Shown here one piece after another: positions 16,581-28,917 of a stretch of DNA of 64,000 nucleotides. This stretch comes from Dendrolimus kikuchii. Its lineage: Eukaryota; Arthropoda; Insecta; Lepidoptera; Lasiocampidae. The stretch's first letter is position 1. Each line of letters starts with the position of its first letter. The stretch spans positions 11,319,338 through 11,383,337 of the forward strand of contig CM034401.1 in assembly GCA_019925095.2 (NCBI GenBank), read 5' to 3'. A program made the translations under genes and the position numbers. The notes under the pieces were generated by a model that searched no databases, had not been told where the DNA came from, and saw only the letters and a list, made by a program, of their open reading frames with translations.

Positions 16581-17568
16581 TATGTTCAATACAATTATTT
16601 AGTTTTAAACTTTTTTTTTAATGGTTTAAATATAATATCACAATTTTTTTTTCTTTAAGTAATAAGTTGTATTAAAAATTTCTGTTGGAATAAATAACAT
16701 TCCGACTGATTTCCGAAAATAAAACGAAAACTAATTTTTAGCGATAACTAAAGGATTTAAAATAAAATCTTCTCTAATGTGAAAAATCTAGGCCCTTACT
16801 TATAATCGTTTCTTAAATTTAAAGAAACTGCTCAGCAACTGATTATTGAAAATCTTACTCATAAACTCCTCTTTAGTGGAATATTTTGGGTACAACAGGT
16901 AAACAACAGGTTATAAGTACACGTTTATAAGCGAAAAAAAAAGATATTCATTGATTAGGGTCTGATTCTGATTCTCTTACTTAAGAGATAGCTGGCTAAT
17001 CGTTTCTTAACGAGATTATTATAAGTAAGGCCGCTAATGTCCTATTTAGAACACCGGTTTGTATAATAACACTTTGAAACTAATGTGTCTTTTTGGAGGG
17101 TACCACGGTCTTACTGAAGCCAAATGGACTACTGGACTACTAGATACTGGACTCAGCTGATATTGACATCGGAGTGCGCGCTTATCCATAGTAGCTCATG
17201 TGCGCAAAACGTACTAGTGTAAGGCCGGGCTAAAATATTTGCTTGCCACAATAAACAGTGTCCATAAATTTCTGGGATAATTGCCATAAAATGCTAATTA
17301 CAATTTATGCCACGGAAGTACAAAACGATTATTTCAAGTGGGTTAAGTTTAACTATAGAGAATTATGTGCAATAACCATTGAACGCAAAAATTTAAAATA
17401 TTTGGGGTTTTTAAAATGGCTTCTTTACTTAATTTGCCGTTTGTTCTCGCTACAGTATCTACCTAATTATCTATTGTTATTCAAAAGGTATGTTCCATTC
17501 GCGGCCACAAATATTGATATTTTAAAAACCGAATGTTGAAGATATTTGTTTTCCACAATATGTTCTTA
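16581..17568. other. No gene recognised
   Basis: AT-rich sequence. The frame at 17258-17539 shows no known motif and is not called as a gene. Confidence 0.55.
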
Positions 17569-18751
17569 CGAGAGTTCAACCTCTACTCCGTGCCTTTTGT
17601 TTAAAGAAGTTACAACACAGGTTTCATCGTATTAAATTTTTATGGTACTGCTATTTGCGCCGGAAGATTCGCCTCATTTTCTATCGCAAACTATCCCATC
17701 TCCCGGTATGAAAAGTATTTATGTCCATTTTCGGTATTAAAACTACATTTAAACAAAATTACAGCAAAACCGATCCAGTATTCCTAGTCGTTTTCCGTGA
17801 AAGCTTAACGGAAAGACATATCGAGTTACTATTGCATTTTTTATAGACGATAAATTTTTACATCTCTATTGGTCTCATCCAAACTTTAATCCTCTATTTC
17901 AAATCGTCCTAGTTTTATTTATCTATCCCCCGTCTATGAAAACTACATAAATGACAAAAATGACAAAAAGGACAAATCGGACAACTCCGACAATTCGGAC
18001 AAATCGGACAAAAAGGACAAATCAGACAACTCGAACAAATCGGACAAAGCGGTTAATCGGAAAAAGGACAAATCGGACAACTCGGACAAATCGGACAACT
18101 CGGATAAATCGGACAACTTGGACAAATCTGTCAACTCGGATAAATCGGACAACTCCGACAAATCGCAGAACTGGGACATATCGGACAACTCGGACAAATT
18201 GGACAACTCGGACATATCGTACAACTCGGCCACCTCGGACAAATCGAACATATCGGACAACTCGAACAAAAAAACAAATTGGACAATTCGGACAAATCGG
18301 ACAACTCGGACATCTCGGACAGCTCGGACAAATCGGACAAATCGGACAAAAAGGACAAATCGGACAATTCGGACAACTCGGACAAATTGGACAACTCGGA
18401 CAAATCACAAAAAACCTATCCCACTTTTTGGGATAACCTTTACATAAATCTATCCCATTATCGGGCATAATAGGTATCCCTTGTCCACCCTCGGTATTAA
18501 AATTACATGTATACCGAATTTCAACTAAATCGGTTTAGTAGTTTTTCCGTAAAAGCATAACAAACAGAAAGATAAATATATTTTTATCCCGGAAACTATC
18601 CCATTTTTCGGGATAAAAAGAATCCTATGTTCATTCTCGGCATCGAAAATATATATACTAAGTTTCAACCAAATCGGTCCAGTAGGTTTTCAGTGAAAAC
18701 GGAACAGACAGACAGACAGAGTTACTTTCGCATTTATAATATTAATAGGGA
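17569..18751 (-). mobile_element. Helitron family A, copy 3 (near full length, empty R1 site)
   Basis: The right end is the inverted 5' terminus (TCCCTATTAATATTATAAAT read on the minus strand). The left end is a decayed hairpin/CTAG end. It contains the tttatctatcccccgtctat sequence that is the uninterrupted target of the R1 insertion in copy 1, and a large minisatellite. Confidence 0.85.
17951..18408. repeat. Minisatellite, about 50 units of 9 bp
   Basis: Alternating GGACAAATC and GGACAACTC units, with rare inserts such as ggacaaaaa. It gives long open frames on both strands (SELSDLSELSD, NRTTRTNRT, ICPSCPICPSC), all artefacts of the repeat. Confidence 0.97.
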
Positions 18752-19020
18752 TTGTTAGACATCTTTCAGCATTTTAAGATGTTCGTATTGACTTAGAGAG
18801 GTTAAATGCACATAATAAAAAATGGCACTATATATTATTTTGCAGGGATAAATTATAAAAACGATTACGGTGAGTAGTCCATAGCCAAATTACTCAAAGA
18901 GCCACACCCAATATATTGCGGTCCAGTGGATTAATACTTATAACAAAATTATAATTTGTTTTGTGTGTTTACATGAGTTTCAGGTTATGTAGGTAACAGA
19001 CGATCGACTAGTTACAACAG
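18752..19020. other. No gene recognised
   Basis: AT-rich sequence, no repeat family or exon identified. Confidence 0.55.
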
Positions 19021-19026
19021 TGTCAG

Positions 19027-19257
19027 CTACAAATGTTGCACTTTGTATTCAGGTGGTTTTCGGCTTAAATAACTTGTAGGACTGCGACGAACATTTACAG
19101 TGTGCGCGTTCATGTGTATAAATGAGGCTTCGCATAGGCTCGAAGGCTTCACCGTAGCCGTACATCCAGTCGGGAGTTTTACAGCGCGCTTGCGCGTGGG
19201 GGCGCTGATGTCGCCCTCCGGCAGACTAGTATCGTGCGCGTCTCCGTGCTTGTACAA
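19027..19257 (-). other. CpG-rich open segment, unidentified
   Basis: On the minus strand 76 open codons (YKHGDAHDTSLPEGDISAP, then TRKRAVKLPTGCTATVKP) in GC-rich DNA unlike the AT-rich surroundings. The upstream frame meets a stop (ATC TAA). No protein family recognised. It could be an exon, a 5' UTR or an old retroposon. Confidence 0.25.
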
Positions 19258-19299
19258 CTTGTGTCCCGTTAGTTAGATCTCTCTGCCGCAGTGTCCGCT

Positions 19300-20180
19300 A
19301 CCGAATTATATGAAACAATGATTATATCAGACACTAAAGGACTGAAAGTAGAGTTTAAATAGTTGTTTATGTGATAATCAGATCGCGAGTGGTATCTATC
19401 CCGGCACCCAGCGGCCATCCTCTCTGGGAAGCTGCGCCGGTCTCACGCCCGAGTACAGTGGAATGCGGCAATTTTAACTACTGCGGACCCTGGGGCCCTT
19501 TTCAGAAAAGCTCCTGAAAGATATAAACTTGAAATTATAAGGTTAGTAGATATTTTTAAAGTTTATAAAACTACGCGTTTTCCAAATCAAGCAAAATTAA
19601 TTATTTTCATCACAAATTAAATTACAAACTCCATTAAAATCAGGCGTTTTACCTACTAGATTACCGAAATGCCTTAAAAAATATAAAAAAACTAAATATT
19701 GAGAAACTATCAAGCACTAAGCAGTTCAGTTAAAATATACGGCAGCATGTTTAATACCTTATTTCTACAGCATAATTTATTATTCCTAACTTATTTAGAT
19801 TATTATCACTTTACACTACTTTTAAGTTCATGCAAATTTTTTAACAAATTAAAAAAGAGTGGTGTGTATTGAATAGTAAGAAATAGTTATACGTTTTGTT
19901 TACTTTACCAATTAGTGATTATTCTCCCAGCCGATATGACACCTAGCAAAATTTTGAAATTGTCTAATGCTAAGAAATTAAAAAATATTTTACAGCGATT
20001 TTTTAACCCCTCAAATCTAATTGGAATTAAAGAAGGTAATTACATCCATAATTTATGTGAGTATTGTACTCTACACTTCTCAGTGCTTTTTTTATTTAAT
20101 CATTACAATATTATAACAATTTGTAATATGAATTTTGTTAATGTTTTTTGTTCTAATTCTTTGTCACCCTAATTTCACCG
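19300..20180. other. No gene recognised
   Basis: A GC-rich block at 19380-19500 then AT-rich DNA. The frame at 19915-20172 has no known motif. Confidence 0.5.
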
Positions 20181-20240
20181 AAATTACCGTGTTTTTCTGT
20201 GAAAGCGAAAGAGTTACTTTCGCATTTATAATATTAGTTC
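20180..20240 (-). repeat. Helitron family A 5'-end fragment
   Basis: Contains gaaagagttactttcgcatt and tataatatta, the inverse of the family A 5' terminus, with no 3' partner. Confidence 0.6.
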
Positions 20241-20330
20241 TGATTGGAATTAATTTGCATGTACCCTGTAGTTTGATGTAGGCACTGCATCAGGTACTAC
20301 TGCTTAGCGTTGTAGATATTCATGGGCTTT

Positions 20331-20690
20331 CTTTTTAACGAGGGAAAATCCGTTTAAGGACAAGCCACCGCGAGGAAAGTGCGGTGGGGCCGTGTGGTAT
20401 TCGCTACGTTGAAGTAGCACTAGCACCCCTTGCCAGTGCCAGTGCCACAGGAGAAGAAGCCACTATAACCCCTCGATGTTCGCCTATTGTCTATATGCTA
20501 AAGCCATAGATAGGTATTTGCCATTCCGCTGGCCCTAGCAGGCGGCGGCCCAACGGCTTTTTCTACAGGAGAGAACTGAATCCCCGGCGTCTTCGTGCTC
20601 TCCTTGGCGTGGGTTTGTAACGCACCCTACGGGAAGATATCCGTGGGCTAGTTTGACCACTTAACATCAACAGGTCCAACTACTCGTTAT
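20331..20690 (-). repeat. GC-rich LINE-tail-like remnant
   Basis: GC-rich non-coding block. On the minus strand it ends tttccctcgttaaaaagaaag, suggesting a short-tailed LINE 3' UTR. No TSD could be fixed and the family is not identified. Confidence 0.4.
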
Positions 20691-21650
20691 CTTACAAACC
20701 AAAATAAACATGATCAATACATTTATATGCTCCTACAGTTAACAACATGTTCATAAGTTTATTTATATATCTGATTACTACCAACTTACGTTCTCATTTT
20801 CGAAGATTTTAAAGTACCAACGTATGTACCTATCCCGAGTTGGCTGCATTTCAGAAAATTTGGTGCACTTACTGGGTCGTAAATCGGTAATAAACATACT
20901 TTCACAATTCTTACAATAGACTGACCTATTTTTTTTCGTAACTTGAAATTAAAACCGTGATTGCTAAATAACAGATACTGTACTTTCTGTTTTTAATCAA
21001 ATGTTCAAACTTCGGTACAATTTGTAGGTACTCTTTTTATTCTCGAGGGATAATCAGTCATGGATTAAATATGCTATTGTTCTGGGATATAGTTATCTGG
21101 GATATTGTTGGGCTCCCAACGGCAAGCTTAGAACTATCAACTTATCAACGTGGTGTCCATCTCGTTGCTATTAATAAGGTACCCAGGGTCTCAGGAACTG
21201 AAGCTACTTCCATTATCCCTAACGATAGCCAAGCTGTTCCCTACGAACTCCTGTATTTTGAGAAAAAACATCCCATGTTTAACTATTTTTGGTTATTTAG
21301 TGTTGCAAATGAAGAATAGGCCTCCAGACATTTAAAATACTTAATTAAACACCTTCGTAATTAAAATAAGTGTTATAGGATTTTCCCGCGCCGTTACTCG
21401 CGTAAATTTTCGTTCCATATTTCTCAGAAAGTTTGGAATTATTCCGAATAAGAAGTAAGTATACTTAGTACCTTTGTATTTAATTTCATGGATTAAAAAG
21501 GGAACAAATAAATTCACTTTCAAATTCATGTCTATTTTTAATGAAACTGCAAAAAATATAAGAAGGTATTAATTAACAGTATCCATATTCGATTTATGGC
21601 CCGTCCTATATCTTACCGACCGTTCACCTGCCTTATTTATCTACTATACT
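20691..21650. other. No gene recognised
   Basis: AT-rich. The frame at 21071-21319 (82 codons) has no motif or splice context that would support it. Confidence 0.5.
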
Positions 21651-21666
21651 TAGTCTGGCCATATAT

Positions 21667-21964
21667 GTATTTTTTTTATTGCGTGAGTTCAGCAGACAGG
21701 CAGACGGCTCACTTGATGGAAAGCGGTTACCATCGCCTATAGACATTTGCAACACCAAAGGTGCTACAAATGCGCTGCTGCTCTCTTAAGTGCGACTGGA
21801 ACCTGGTCACTAATGCCGGAACACCACTCAAGGTTGTTATGGCGGCATACTCTAGACCAGGGGTGGTAGCCATCCAGTCGGGCAAATGCCCTACCACCTG
21901 GCTGTGGGTTGTTTTGTCGCCTCTTACAACAGGCCGCCAGGCCGCAGGAAATGGTATTCTTTCT
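21667..21964 (-). repeat. LepA repeat, copy 4, nested in the maT element
   Basis: Plus strand reads ttttttttattgcgtgagtt, cagcagacaggcagacggct, then ggttaccatcgcctatagac to ttgtcgcctcttacaacagg. It splits the left TIR region of the maT element, compared with the uninterrupted copy at 58.3 kb. Confidence 0.85.
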
Positions 21965-22059
21965 CTGTTCCTGCACGAATAAAAAAATACTGTTACAATT
22001 AAAAAGAAACAAAATATTACATTTGAATATGGAATCTGTCATTTTTATATGATTGTTCA

Positions 22060-23147
22060 TTGTGTTTTCTCATTTTGGCGCCAATACATTGTACCACATT
22101 TTGCGATATTAAAATGAAGTGGGGCAATAAAGAAAACCGAATCGCTGTGATTGCATTACACAAAATAGGTATGGAGCCAAATGTAATTTTTAAAACTCTC
22201 CATACGCTTGGTATTAGTCAAATGTTTGTGTACCGGGCCATTAATAGGTACAATGAGACCTCCTCTGATTGTGACAGAAAAAGATCTGCCCTTCCATGTA
22301 GTGTTCGTACGAAAAAGGTGGTCAAAGCAGTAAAGGAAAGAATTTGAAGAAATCCTGTCCAAAAGCAAAAGATTTTATCTGGGAGATGAAAATATCACTT
22401 AGAACTATGTCGCGTATTTTAAAAGATGACTTAGGACTTGCAGCCTATAAGAGACGCACTGGACATTTCTTAACTCATAATTTAAAATAGAATAGGGTGG
22501 TAAATCGAAACAACTACTGAAGCGATACGCAAAGGAAAGTTACAGAAAAATGTTGTTTACGGATGAGAAATTTTTACAATTGAGCAACATTTTAACAAAA
22601 AAATGACCGTATTTATGCTCAAAGCTCTAAGGAAGCTTCTCAATTAGTCGACAGAGTGCAACGTGGGCATTATCCATCTTCAGTGATGGTTTGGTGGGGT
22701 GTTAGCTATGAAGGAGTGACAGTCATATTTTTGTGAAAAAGTATCAAAACATCGGCACAAGTGTATCAAGATACTATTCTTGAGAAGGTAGTTAAGCCCC
22801 TTAACAACACCATGTTCAATAACCAAGAATGGTCCTTCCAGCAAGACTCTGCACCGGGTCATAAAGCTCGGTCCACGCAGTCTTGGTTGGAAACGAACGT
22901 TTCGGATTTCATCAGAGCTGAAGACCGGCCGTCGTCTAGTCCCAATCTTAATCCGGTGGATTATGATTTATGGTCAGTTTTAGAGAGTACGGCTTGCTCT
23001 AAACGCCATGATAATTTGGAGTCCCTAAAACAATCCATACGATTGGCAGTGAAGAATTTTCCCATGGAAAGAGTGCGTGCTTCTATTGATAACTGGCCTC
23101 AACGTTTAAAGGACTGTATTGCAGCCAATGGAGACCACTTCGAATAA
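22060..23147 (+). pseudogene. maT-type transposase, broken
   Basis: N-terminal helix-turn-helix part (ENRIAVIALHKIGMEPNVIF, then TLGISQMFVYRAINRYNE) at 22060-22347, then frameshifts. The C-terminal catalytic part is open at 22761-23147: EWSFQQDSAPGHKARSTQSW, then PSSSPNLNPVDYDLWSVLES. From the D in QQDSAP to the D in NPVDY there are 37 residues, the DD37D spacing of maT elements. It is not expected to be active. Confidence 0.88.
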
Positions 23148-23265
23148 GCTTTTTATATTATAAATTGTTTTATATTTATGTATTAAACTAACACACTGTA
23201 AAACTTATAAATGTTATTTGAAATAGAAAAACAATTTCTTTGTTACAATATTTATGGCAAGACTA

Positions 23266-24280
23266 CGTATTATCTCAACTACTATAATAATGTCAAAATT
23301 CAACCGACGGTAAGGCAAGCGAATAATTAGTATTATTTAAGCTCACAGTTACAGTAACAAGTCTTTATAGTGGTTAATGTCAAAACGCAAGTAGATTTTC
23401 AAAACACTTTCATTTCATACAGCATTAAGTTTAGGATCCCATTCAAATTACTTGCAACGTCTCACGATACGTAGTTTTGTCTGTGAATAGAAAACAATAA
23501 GTGGTTATTGTTGTATCCAGCTATTCCCTTCTCTCATTAGCGTTACGTGATCAAAACTTGATAGGATTTTTGTATGTACTACAGTGATATAAGTATAAAA
23601 TTCGCCATGTGAATCTTTATTAGATTAGTTCCTGTTATAAAAAGTAAGAAGTAAGTACTGAAATAAAAATTGATTTACATTGATTACTACTACTAACTTC
23701 AAATTCAAAGGAAGCCAGTGCTAACTTTACACTGGCATCGTGTAAATTGATTTGAAGTCTGTAGGTACAGCGTTACCAAGTCTGGCTGACTTCAATATTC
23801 CTGGTTGAATATTTTGAAGTCAGTCCGCTCCCCAAGTCAGTTGCTGGATCAATATAAATTAGTCTTAACATCGGGGAAGAGTTCAGTAGCATCCCTTGCA
23901 GAAATCTTGAAATATCATCGTGCAATGATGACTAGATTTATAATAAAATCCGAGGAATCCCAGGTTACAACAGTCAAAATACAGGAGAACTCATTAAATT
24001 TTCTGTATACGGATGTAACAAGGAAGGGCTTTATGGTTTCTCGGTTATATTAACACTACTTATTAGATAAAACTTGTGTAGGCGTCGTCGGCATACCAAA
24101 CACCAAGAGTATGTATGACTCGTTGTAGGCTTATGTCTAAAACATATAATATAAAAGGTTATTCCTGATTCAACCCACTACCATATTTTAAGTTTTTATT
24201 CCCAAAACAACCTAAATCTATTCCCAACTCAACCCATTTTAAAACTAGCATAAAATCGGATTTTGTGTAAAGCCTTATCA
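23266..24280. other. No gene recognised
   Basis: AT-rich. The frame at 23805-24053 has no known motif. Confidence 0.5.
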
Positions 24281-24995
24281 AATTACATTCTTATGTGGTA
24301 CTTTTTATCCCGGAAATCCCGCGGGAATTTTCATGGCAATGTTTAAGTGACCATGTTGAAAATATTTTTAGAATTCAATGCAATTTTTTCATTGGTGGGT
24401 AGCAAATTTTCTGAAATAAAATCTGTGCTATTTTTATCCCGGGAATAGTTTAAAGTTCTTAGGGCGCATAAAAATTTGCTTATTCTGACACTATTTCACT
24501 AAATGGATAACTTACTACTTCTATTTTTTTTTTAAATGCTGCGATACTTTGAGTCTTGGGAACCCCGCGGGAATTTTTCGGAATTGTTTTGAAGTGGCAA
24601 GCAAGCATAAAGCTTAGCTCAATCGGATAGGACTTATACTAAAACAATAATTTATGTTCTTTTTTAAATGCTGCGATACTTTGCGTCCCGGGAATACTAC
24701 GGGATTTTTTCGGGAGTGGTACAAATTAGTTAGGATGCATTTCATTAGAACGATAGTTTAAGTTTTTTTTTTCAAATAATGCGGTACTTATCCTGGAAAT
24801 GCCATAGGAATTTTTGCGGGAGTGGTTTCTGGTGATTATTATGCATAAAAAATATCTAATTCGGATCTGATTGATACTAAAATAATCTCCCGGGAAGAAT
24901 CTAACCGGATGTTGTTTAAAGGGGTTATAAGGTGCATAAAAATTAGCCAATTCCGATATAATTTTTACGAATTCATTCATTCATGTTATCTTTTA
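24281..24995. repeat. Degenerate internal repeats of a Helitron family D body
   Basis: At least three diverged units contain ttttttaaatgctgcgatac, tttg(a/c)gtc(c)cgggaa, c(c)gcgggaattttt and ggagtggt. The same motifs occur in the elements ending at 51964 and 63460. No terminus is visible here. Confidence 0.55.
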
Positions 24996-25426
24996 AATTC
25001 TGTAGTACAAAATGTAAATTAAATATTCAAATATCAGCATAGATTACTTTAAGGTGAATAAGTACAGCGTGTTTTACCCCATCTGGGTAAAAATTCTTCG
25101 CCTCTTAGTTACATAATAATCCAAAATTACATAATTTATTTGTTTTTTTAACAATACGATGTCACTGAATTCTAAGATCATATACATGTTTTTAGTCAAT
25201 TACATTTTAAGAAAACGTTAATAAAATCGAGATGAAATGAATCAAAAAATAATAGATGAGTAAATTGTGAAATATCAATCCAAAAGAAAAAGATTTTAAA
25301 AATAAGCAATTAAAATTTATCAGTCAAGTAATCAATAATATTATAATAAACTATTTCCTTTAAAAGAGTCTTAACCTTACCTTAGTTTTAAACAGATCGC
25401 CATTTAATGTTTTATAACAGGAAGGT
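24996..25426. other. No gene recognised
   Basis: AT-rich, nothing identified. Confidence 0.55.
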
Positions 25427-25776
25427 AATTTATATATATAAAAGAAAGTCGTGTTAGTTACACTATTTATAACTCAAGAAAATACAGCCAAATCGGTACA
25501 GCCGGTACCGATTTGGCTGAAAATTGGTGGGGAGGTAGCTTAGAACCAGGAGACGGACATAGGATACTTTTTATTTCTTTGGAACTGGTAGGTGGCGCTG
25601 AGATCGGGTTCTAGAATCCTCCTAATCATCTGGAGCGATTTTGGTGATTTTGTTTTTGTGTGTTTGAGTGGTTTACCGGATGGTTTAAATTCACAATTAG
25701 AACCGGTAGGTGGCGCTGAGATCGGGTCCTAGATTTTTATTTTTTCAGAGCAGGACAACGTCTGCTGGGGCAGCTA
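25427..25776 (+). mobile_element. Non-autonomous Helitron, family C
   Basis: Begins tttatatatataaaagaaag, tcgtgttagttacactattt and ends aacgtctgctggggcagCTAG. A block of about 25 bp (ggtaggtggcgctgagatcg) occurs twice (25590 and 25690 regions). No protein. Confidence 0.75.
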
Positions 25777-27395
25777 GATTATTATATATTAAGGGTGCCA
25801 TGCAGAATATACAATAGTATTTAGTATGCAATAGCACATAACAGTAGTCCGTGCATTATGGAGACAGTCTATCGTTATTACGACGGTTTCGCGGTGGTAA
25901 TCCTGCAATTCTAGGAATTCTAAAGATTATTCTTAAAATCGATCACAGGGCTAAAAATAGCATGAAAATCGGCCGTGATACTCTTATTACGCATTGGATA
26001 GGTACTACATAATATTTTGCATATCTGGCTAATACTAAATCTTCTTTTTATATTTCCCACGATTTCCTATCTTCGAAACCACGTTATTTTAACATTTGCT
26101 TGTTACGATAGTTTCCATATTTATTAGAATCTTTACCAGAACACTTGTAGTAACGTTAGTAACATTACTTATCTCTTGTCGAGGAATTTCCAAGCTTCAT
26201 GTATTTTCGCACTAAAAAATCCACTACTCTGCTGGAAATAACCCTTGATTTTAAATATTGACAAAAGTACTGTAATCTTTATTACCTGTTCAACGTAGAC
26301 GAAGTCGCAGGCAAATGCTAATTAAATTTATAAAATATGAAACACCGACTTTCATTTATATCCTATCCATACTTGATTTTTGAAATAAAGGATTCAGTAG
26401 TTAAAAGTTCATTAAAATTTTACGATATGTGAATTGTGATGTTACTATGGGACTCGTCGAGCTTTGAATGGTGATACAGAAAGTGATTGGTTGATGATAA
26501 TTTTATGTGGAGAATTTTGCATGTTTGGATAATTTTCTGTGAAGTTAATCTTTACCTATCTTTGTACGTTAATTTTAAGACTACAGATGTAAGCGAAATA
26601 TAATAAATAAATATTTTGCAATGAGCCCTATTCCCAGTATTTTCCAGATGTTACTCTTCAATTAATAACACACGGCTTAGCTCACCAACACTTCCGTTAT
26701 ACACATGAAGAAGTCAAAAAATATATCTATTCGGCGATCGTCTCAATATATAACAAGTTTATCATGGTGGAATTCATATACTACCGAAAAAGAATGAAGA
26801 CAGCAAAGTTTTACCTACACCTAATAAATAACAAACAGGTTCCTCTTCTACAGAAAGCTATAATCTCTCAAGGAGTCGTAAATAATTTGACAAACTCTCC
26901 ATTAGGAAATAATGTAATGTCATTAACCTATACATTTTTTTGTGTTTATACCATGAGTTGACAATGTGGTCCGCGAGTAAACGAACACCTGCGCGGATGT
27001 GGTCGAAGTGTACTCGTATACCGCTCTTGACACACATAAAGGTTTATCAATGCAAATGTGACATATTTATTGAATTCTTCAAGGGATTTTGTCTAAAACC
27101 AAAACTTAACAACTGCATTGAGTAACGAATTAATTTTCACCCACGCTCTTGTTTAAGGTTGTATGTTTTTCTTACAACAAAAATCACTGAATTTAAATAA
27201 TTACTAGAACATAATAAACCGCCCATCAACGTCACATTGCTGCTGAGCTTTATCACCACGCTTATCCAAGGCAGATTGATGTGTTTCAGACGTCGGTAAG
27301 CTCAATTTGGCTGTGCAAAGCTCCGCTAGCAAGTGGTAATATGCTCATTAAATAAAGAGCTACCTAAGCGGTGCATAGTATTCGAATCCAAAAAC
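25777..27395. other. No gene recognised
   Basis: AT-rich. A decayed Helitron end (gacgaagtcgcaggcaaatg) is at about 26297. Short frames at 26764 and 26940 have no motif. Confidence 0.5.
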
Positions 27396-27403
27396 AACTA
27401 TTT

Positions 27404-28113
27404 TAGGGATGGGTTGAAATTCGTTTTACATTCGGTTTGGCCGAATTTCGGCATCTTGAGCCGATCTTCGGCATTCGGCCAAAATTCGGTTTGAATGCCG
27501 AACATTCGGTGCAAGAAAAAAGTAAAATACCTACTTAAACTATTTTGACTAAATTTAATAGAAAATCATATCTATCATAACCGTAAAATAAAATTAAGCC
27601 ATTATGTACTTATTTATGGTCATTTATTTTAGTTAGGAATATGTAAACCTTAACTTGCAATGTGATAAATATTAAATAAAGTGTTATTAATTGAGTTTTT
27701 TCTTAATTAAATAGACATCAAATTAAAACAAAAATGAAATAAACTTATCATTCCTCTAACAAACATCAGTAAGTAGTGTAACTGCTTAATTCTAATGCGT
27801 ATCTTGAATTAAAACAAAAAACACTTATAAGGGATATCAGCAATTAAACTTTAATTTGGTTTGAAATCATTTTTTTACGAACTAAATATTAAGAATTTAG
27901 AATTATGAAATGTTGTTTTTTTTCAATCAACGGTCTAAATCTATTCCTTTATCCACCTACTTGTATTTAAAGTTTATTAGAGGCAGACGTAAAAACGCCA
28001 ACGATTCGGCGTTATTAAGTCACGACGTGTCGCTTTCGAGAAAGTGTGGCGAAATCAAACCGAAGTTCGGCCGAAGTTCGTATTCGGTTCAAACCACAAT
28101 CGGCCCATCCCTA
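27404..28113. mobile_element. Non-autonomous hAT element with 8-bp TSD
   Basis: TSD aactattt at 27396-27403 and 28114-28121. Termini TAGGGATGGG and CCCATCCCTA are exact inverted repeats. Both subterminal regions are packed with ttcggc/gccgaa motifs, and the centre is AT-rich. No transposase. All features fit hAT MITEs. Confidence 0.9.
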
Positions 28114-28900
28114 AACTATTTATTCCTTTTTTATTCCGACGTTTCGGCCATTTTTCAGTACCTATGATCATATAAAAAAATGTCAAATGTCAATGAGTAT
28201 TATGTGTACTTGTCGCGAAAACTTAAAAAACATTATTCAAACGTTTCAATCAGAAATAGATGACTGAAATATTTTAAAAGAGCACCAGTCGATTTTACGT
28301 TAAGTAATTTGCCATAACACTTCTTAGAATAATAAATTCTCTTGGTAGAGAAAACTTAGTCATTTGTAGAAGGCTAAGAAATAATGCTATTCTCCATGTA
28401 TCACTTCCAAGTGAAGGCATTAATATATACTTAAATACTACAAATATGGACACGGCCTTACATGTAGAGCTTGGTTGAAATGGTGGAATCAAGCCACTTA
28501 CGTATAGGGTTTCCACATGTTCAGTTATAAACCTTATGGCGACACTTTAACATCACCGCACGCATAATGTTGTAAAAAATATTTTTTTACCTAATGTATA
28601 CTAATTACATGGAAGCTATTTCATCGTTACTTACCGATTTAAAAAATTTTACCTAACCTAAAGTTTATAGGTCTTATTCATATCGAGTGAGTATGTGTGT
28701 AGGCTTCTTTAATATTTTTAAAGATGCCTACACACTTACTTTAACCCATTATAAATAGGACCGTAAATTTGTAATAATAAAAATAAGATTGAATTTTGAA
28801 TTAGACATCATAAATTAATTGAAGAAGGGCAAAAAATGTGGGTCCTTTGTGCAAGTCGGACGTGAACATATAGAATTTCTCTAAGTATAAAAGAAAATAC
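28114..28900. other. MITE fragment, otherwise nothing recognised
   Basis: The part at 28140-28200 (ccgacgtttcggccattttt) is related to the centre of the MITE at 16301. An imperfect inverted repeat (gtgtgtaggcttctttaa) lies at 28690-28740. No gene. Confidence 0.45.
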
Positions 28901-28917
28901 AGTCTGTACTAAAAGTC

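Larger units (their letters stand above)
21651..23265 (+). mobile_element. maT-type (DD37D) mariner-like element, copy 1
   Basis: Flanked by TA and with TIRs: left GTCTGGCCATA, interrupted, then atactgttacaatt; right, inverted, GTCTTGCCATAAATATTGTA. About 1.3 kb after removing the nested LepA repeat. The transposase is broken. Copy 2 lies inverted at 57126-58371. Confidence 0.88.

Noticed and set aside
17951..18408. CRISPR array
   Set aside because: Units are 9 bp with no spacers, inside a eukaryotic Helitron.
17943..18470. Long open frames on both strands rich in SELSDLSEL, NRTTRTNRT or ICPSCPICP
   Set aside because: They are translations of a 9-bp minisatellite in all frames. The period is a multiple of three, so stops are avoided by chance.
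21071..21319. 82-codon frame as a small gene
   Set aside because: No motif, no splice context, and of a length expected by chance in 64 kb.
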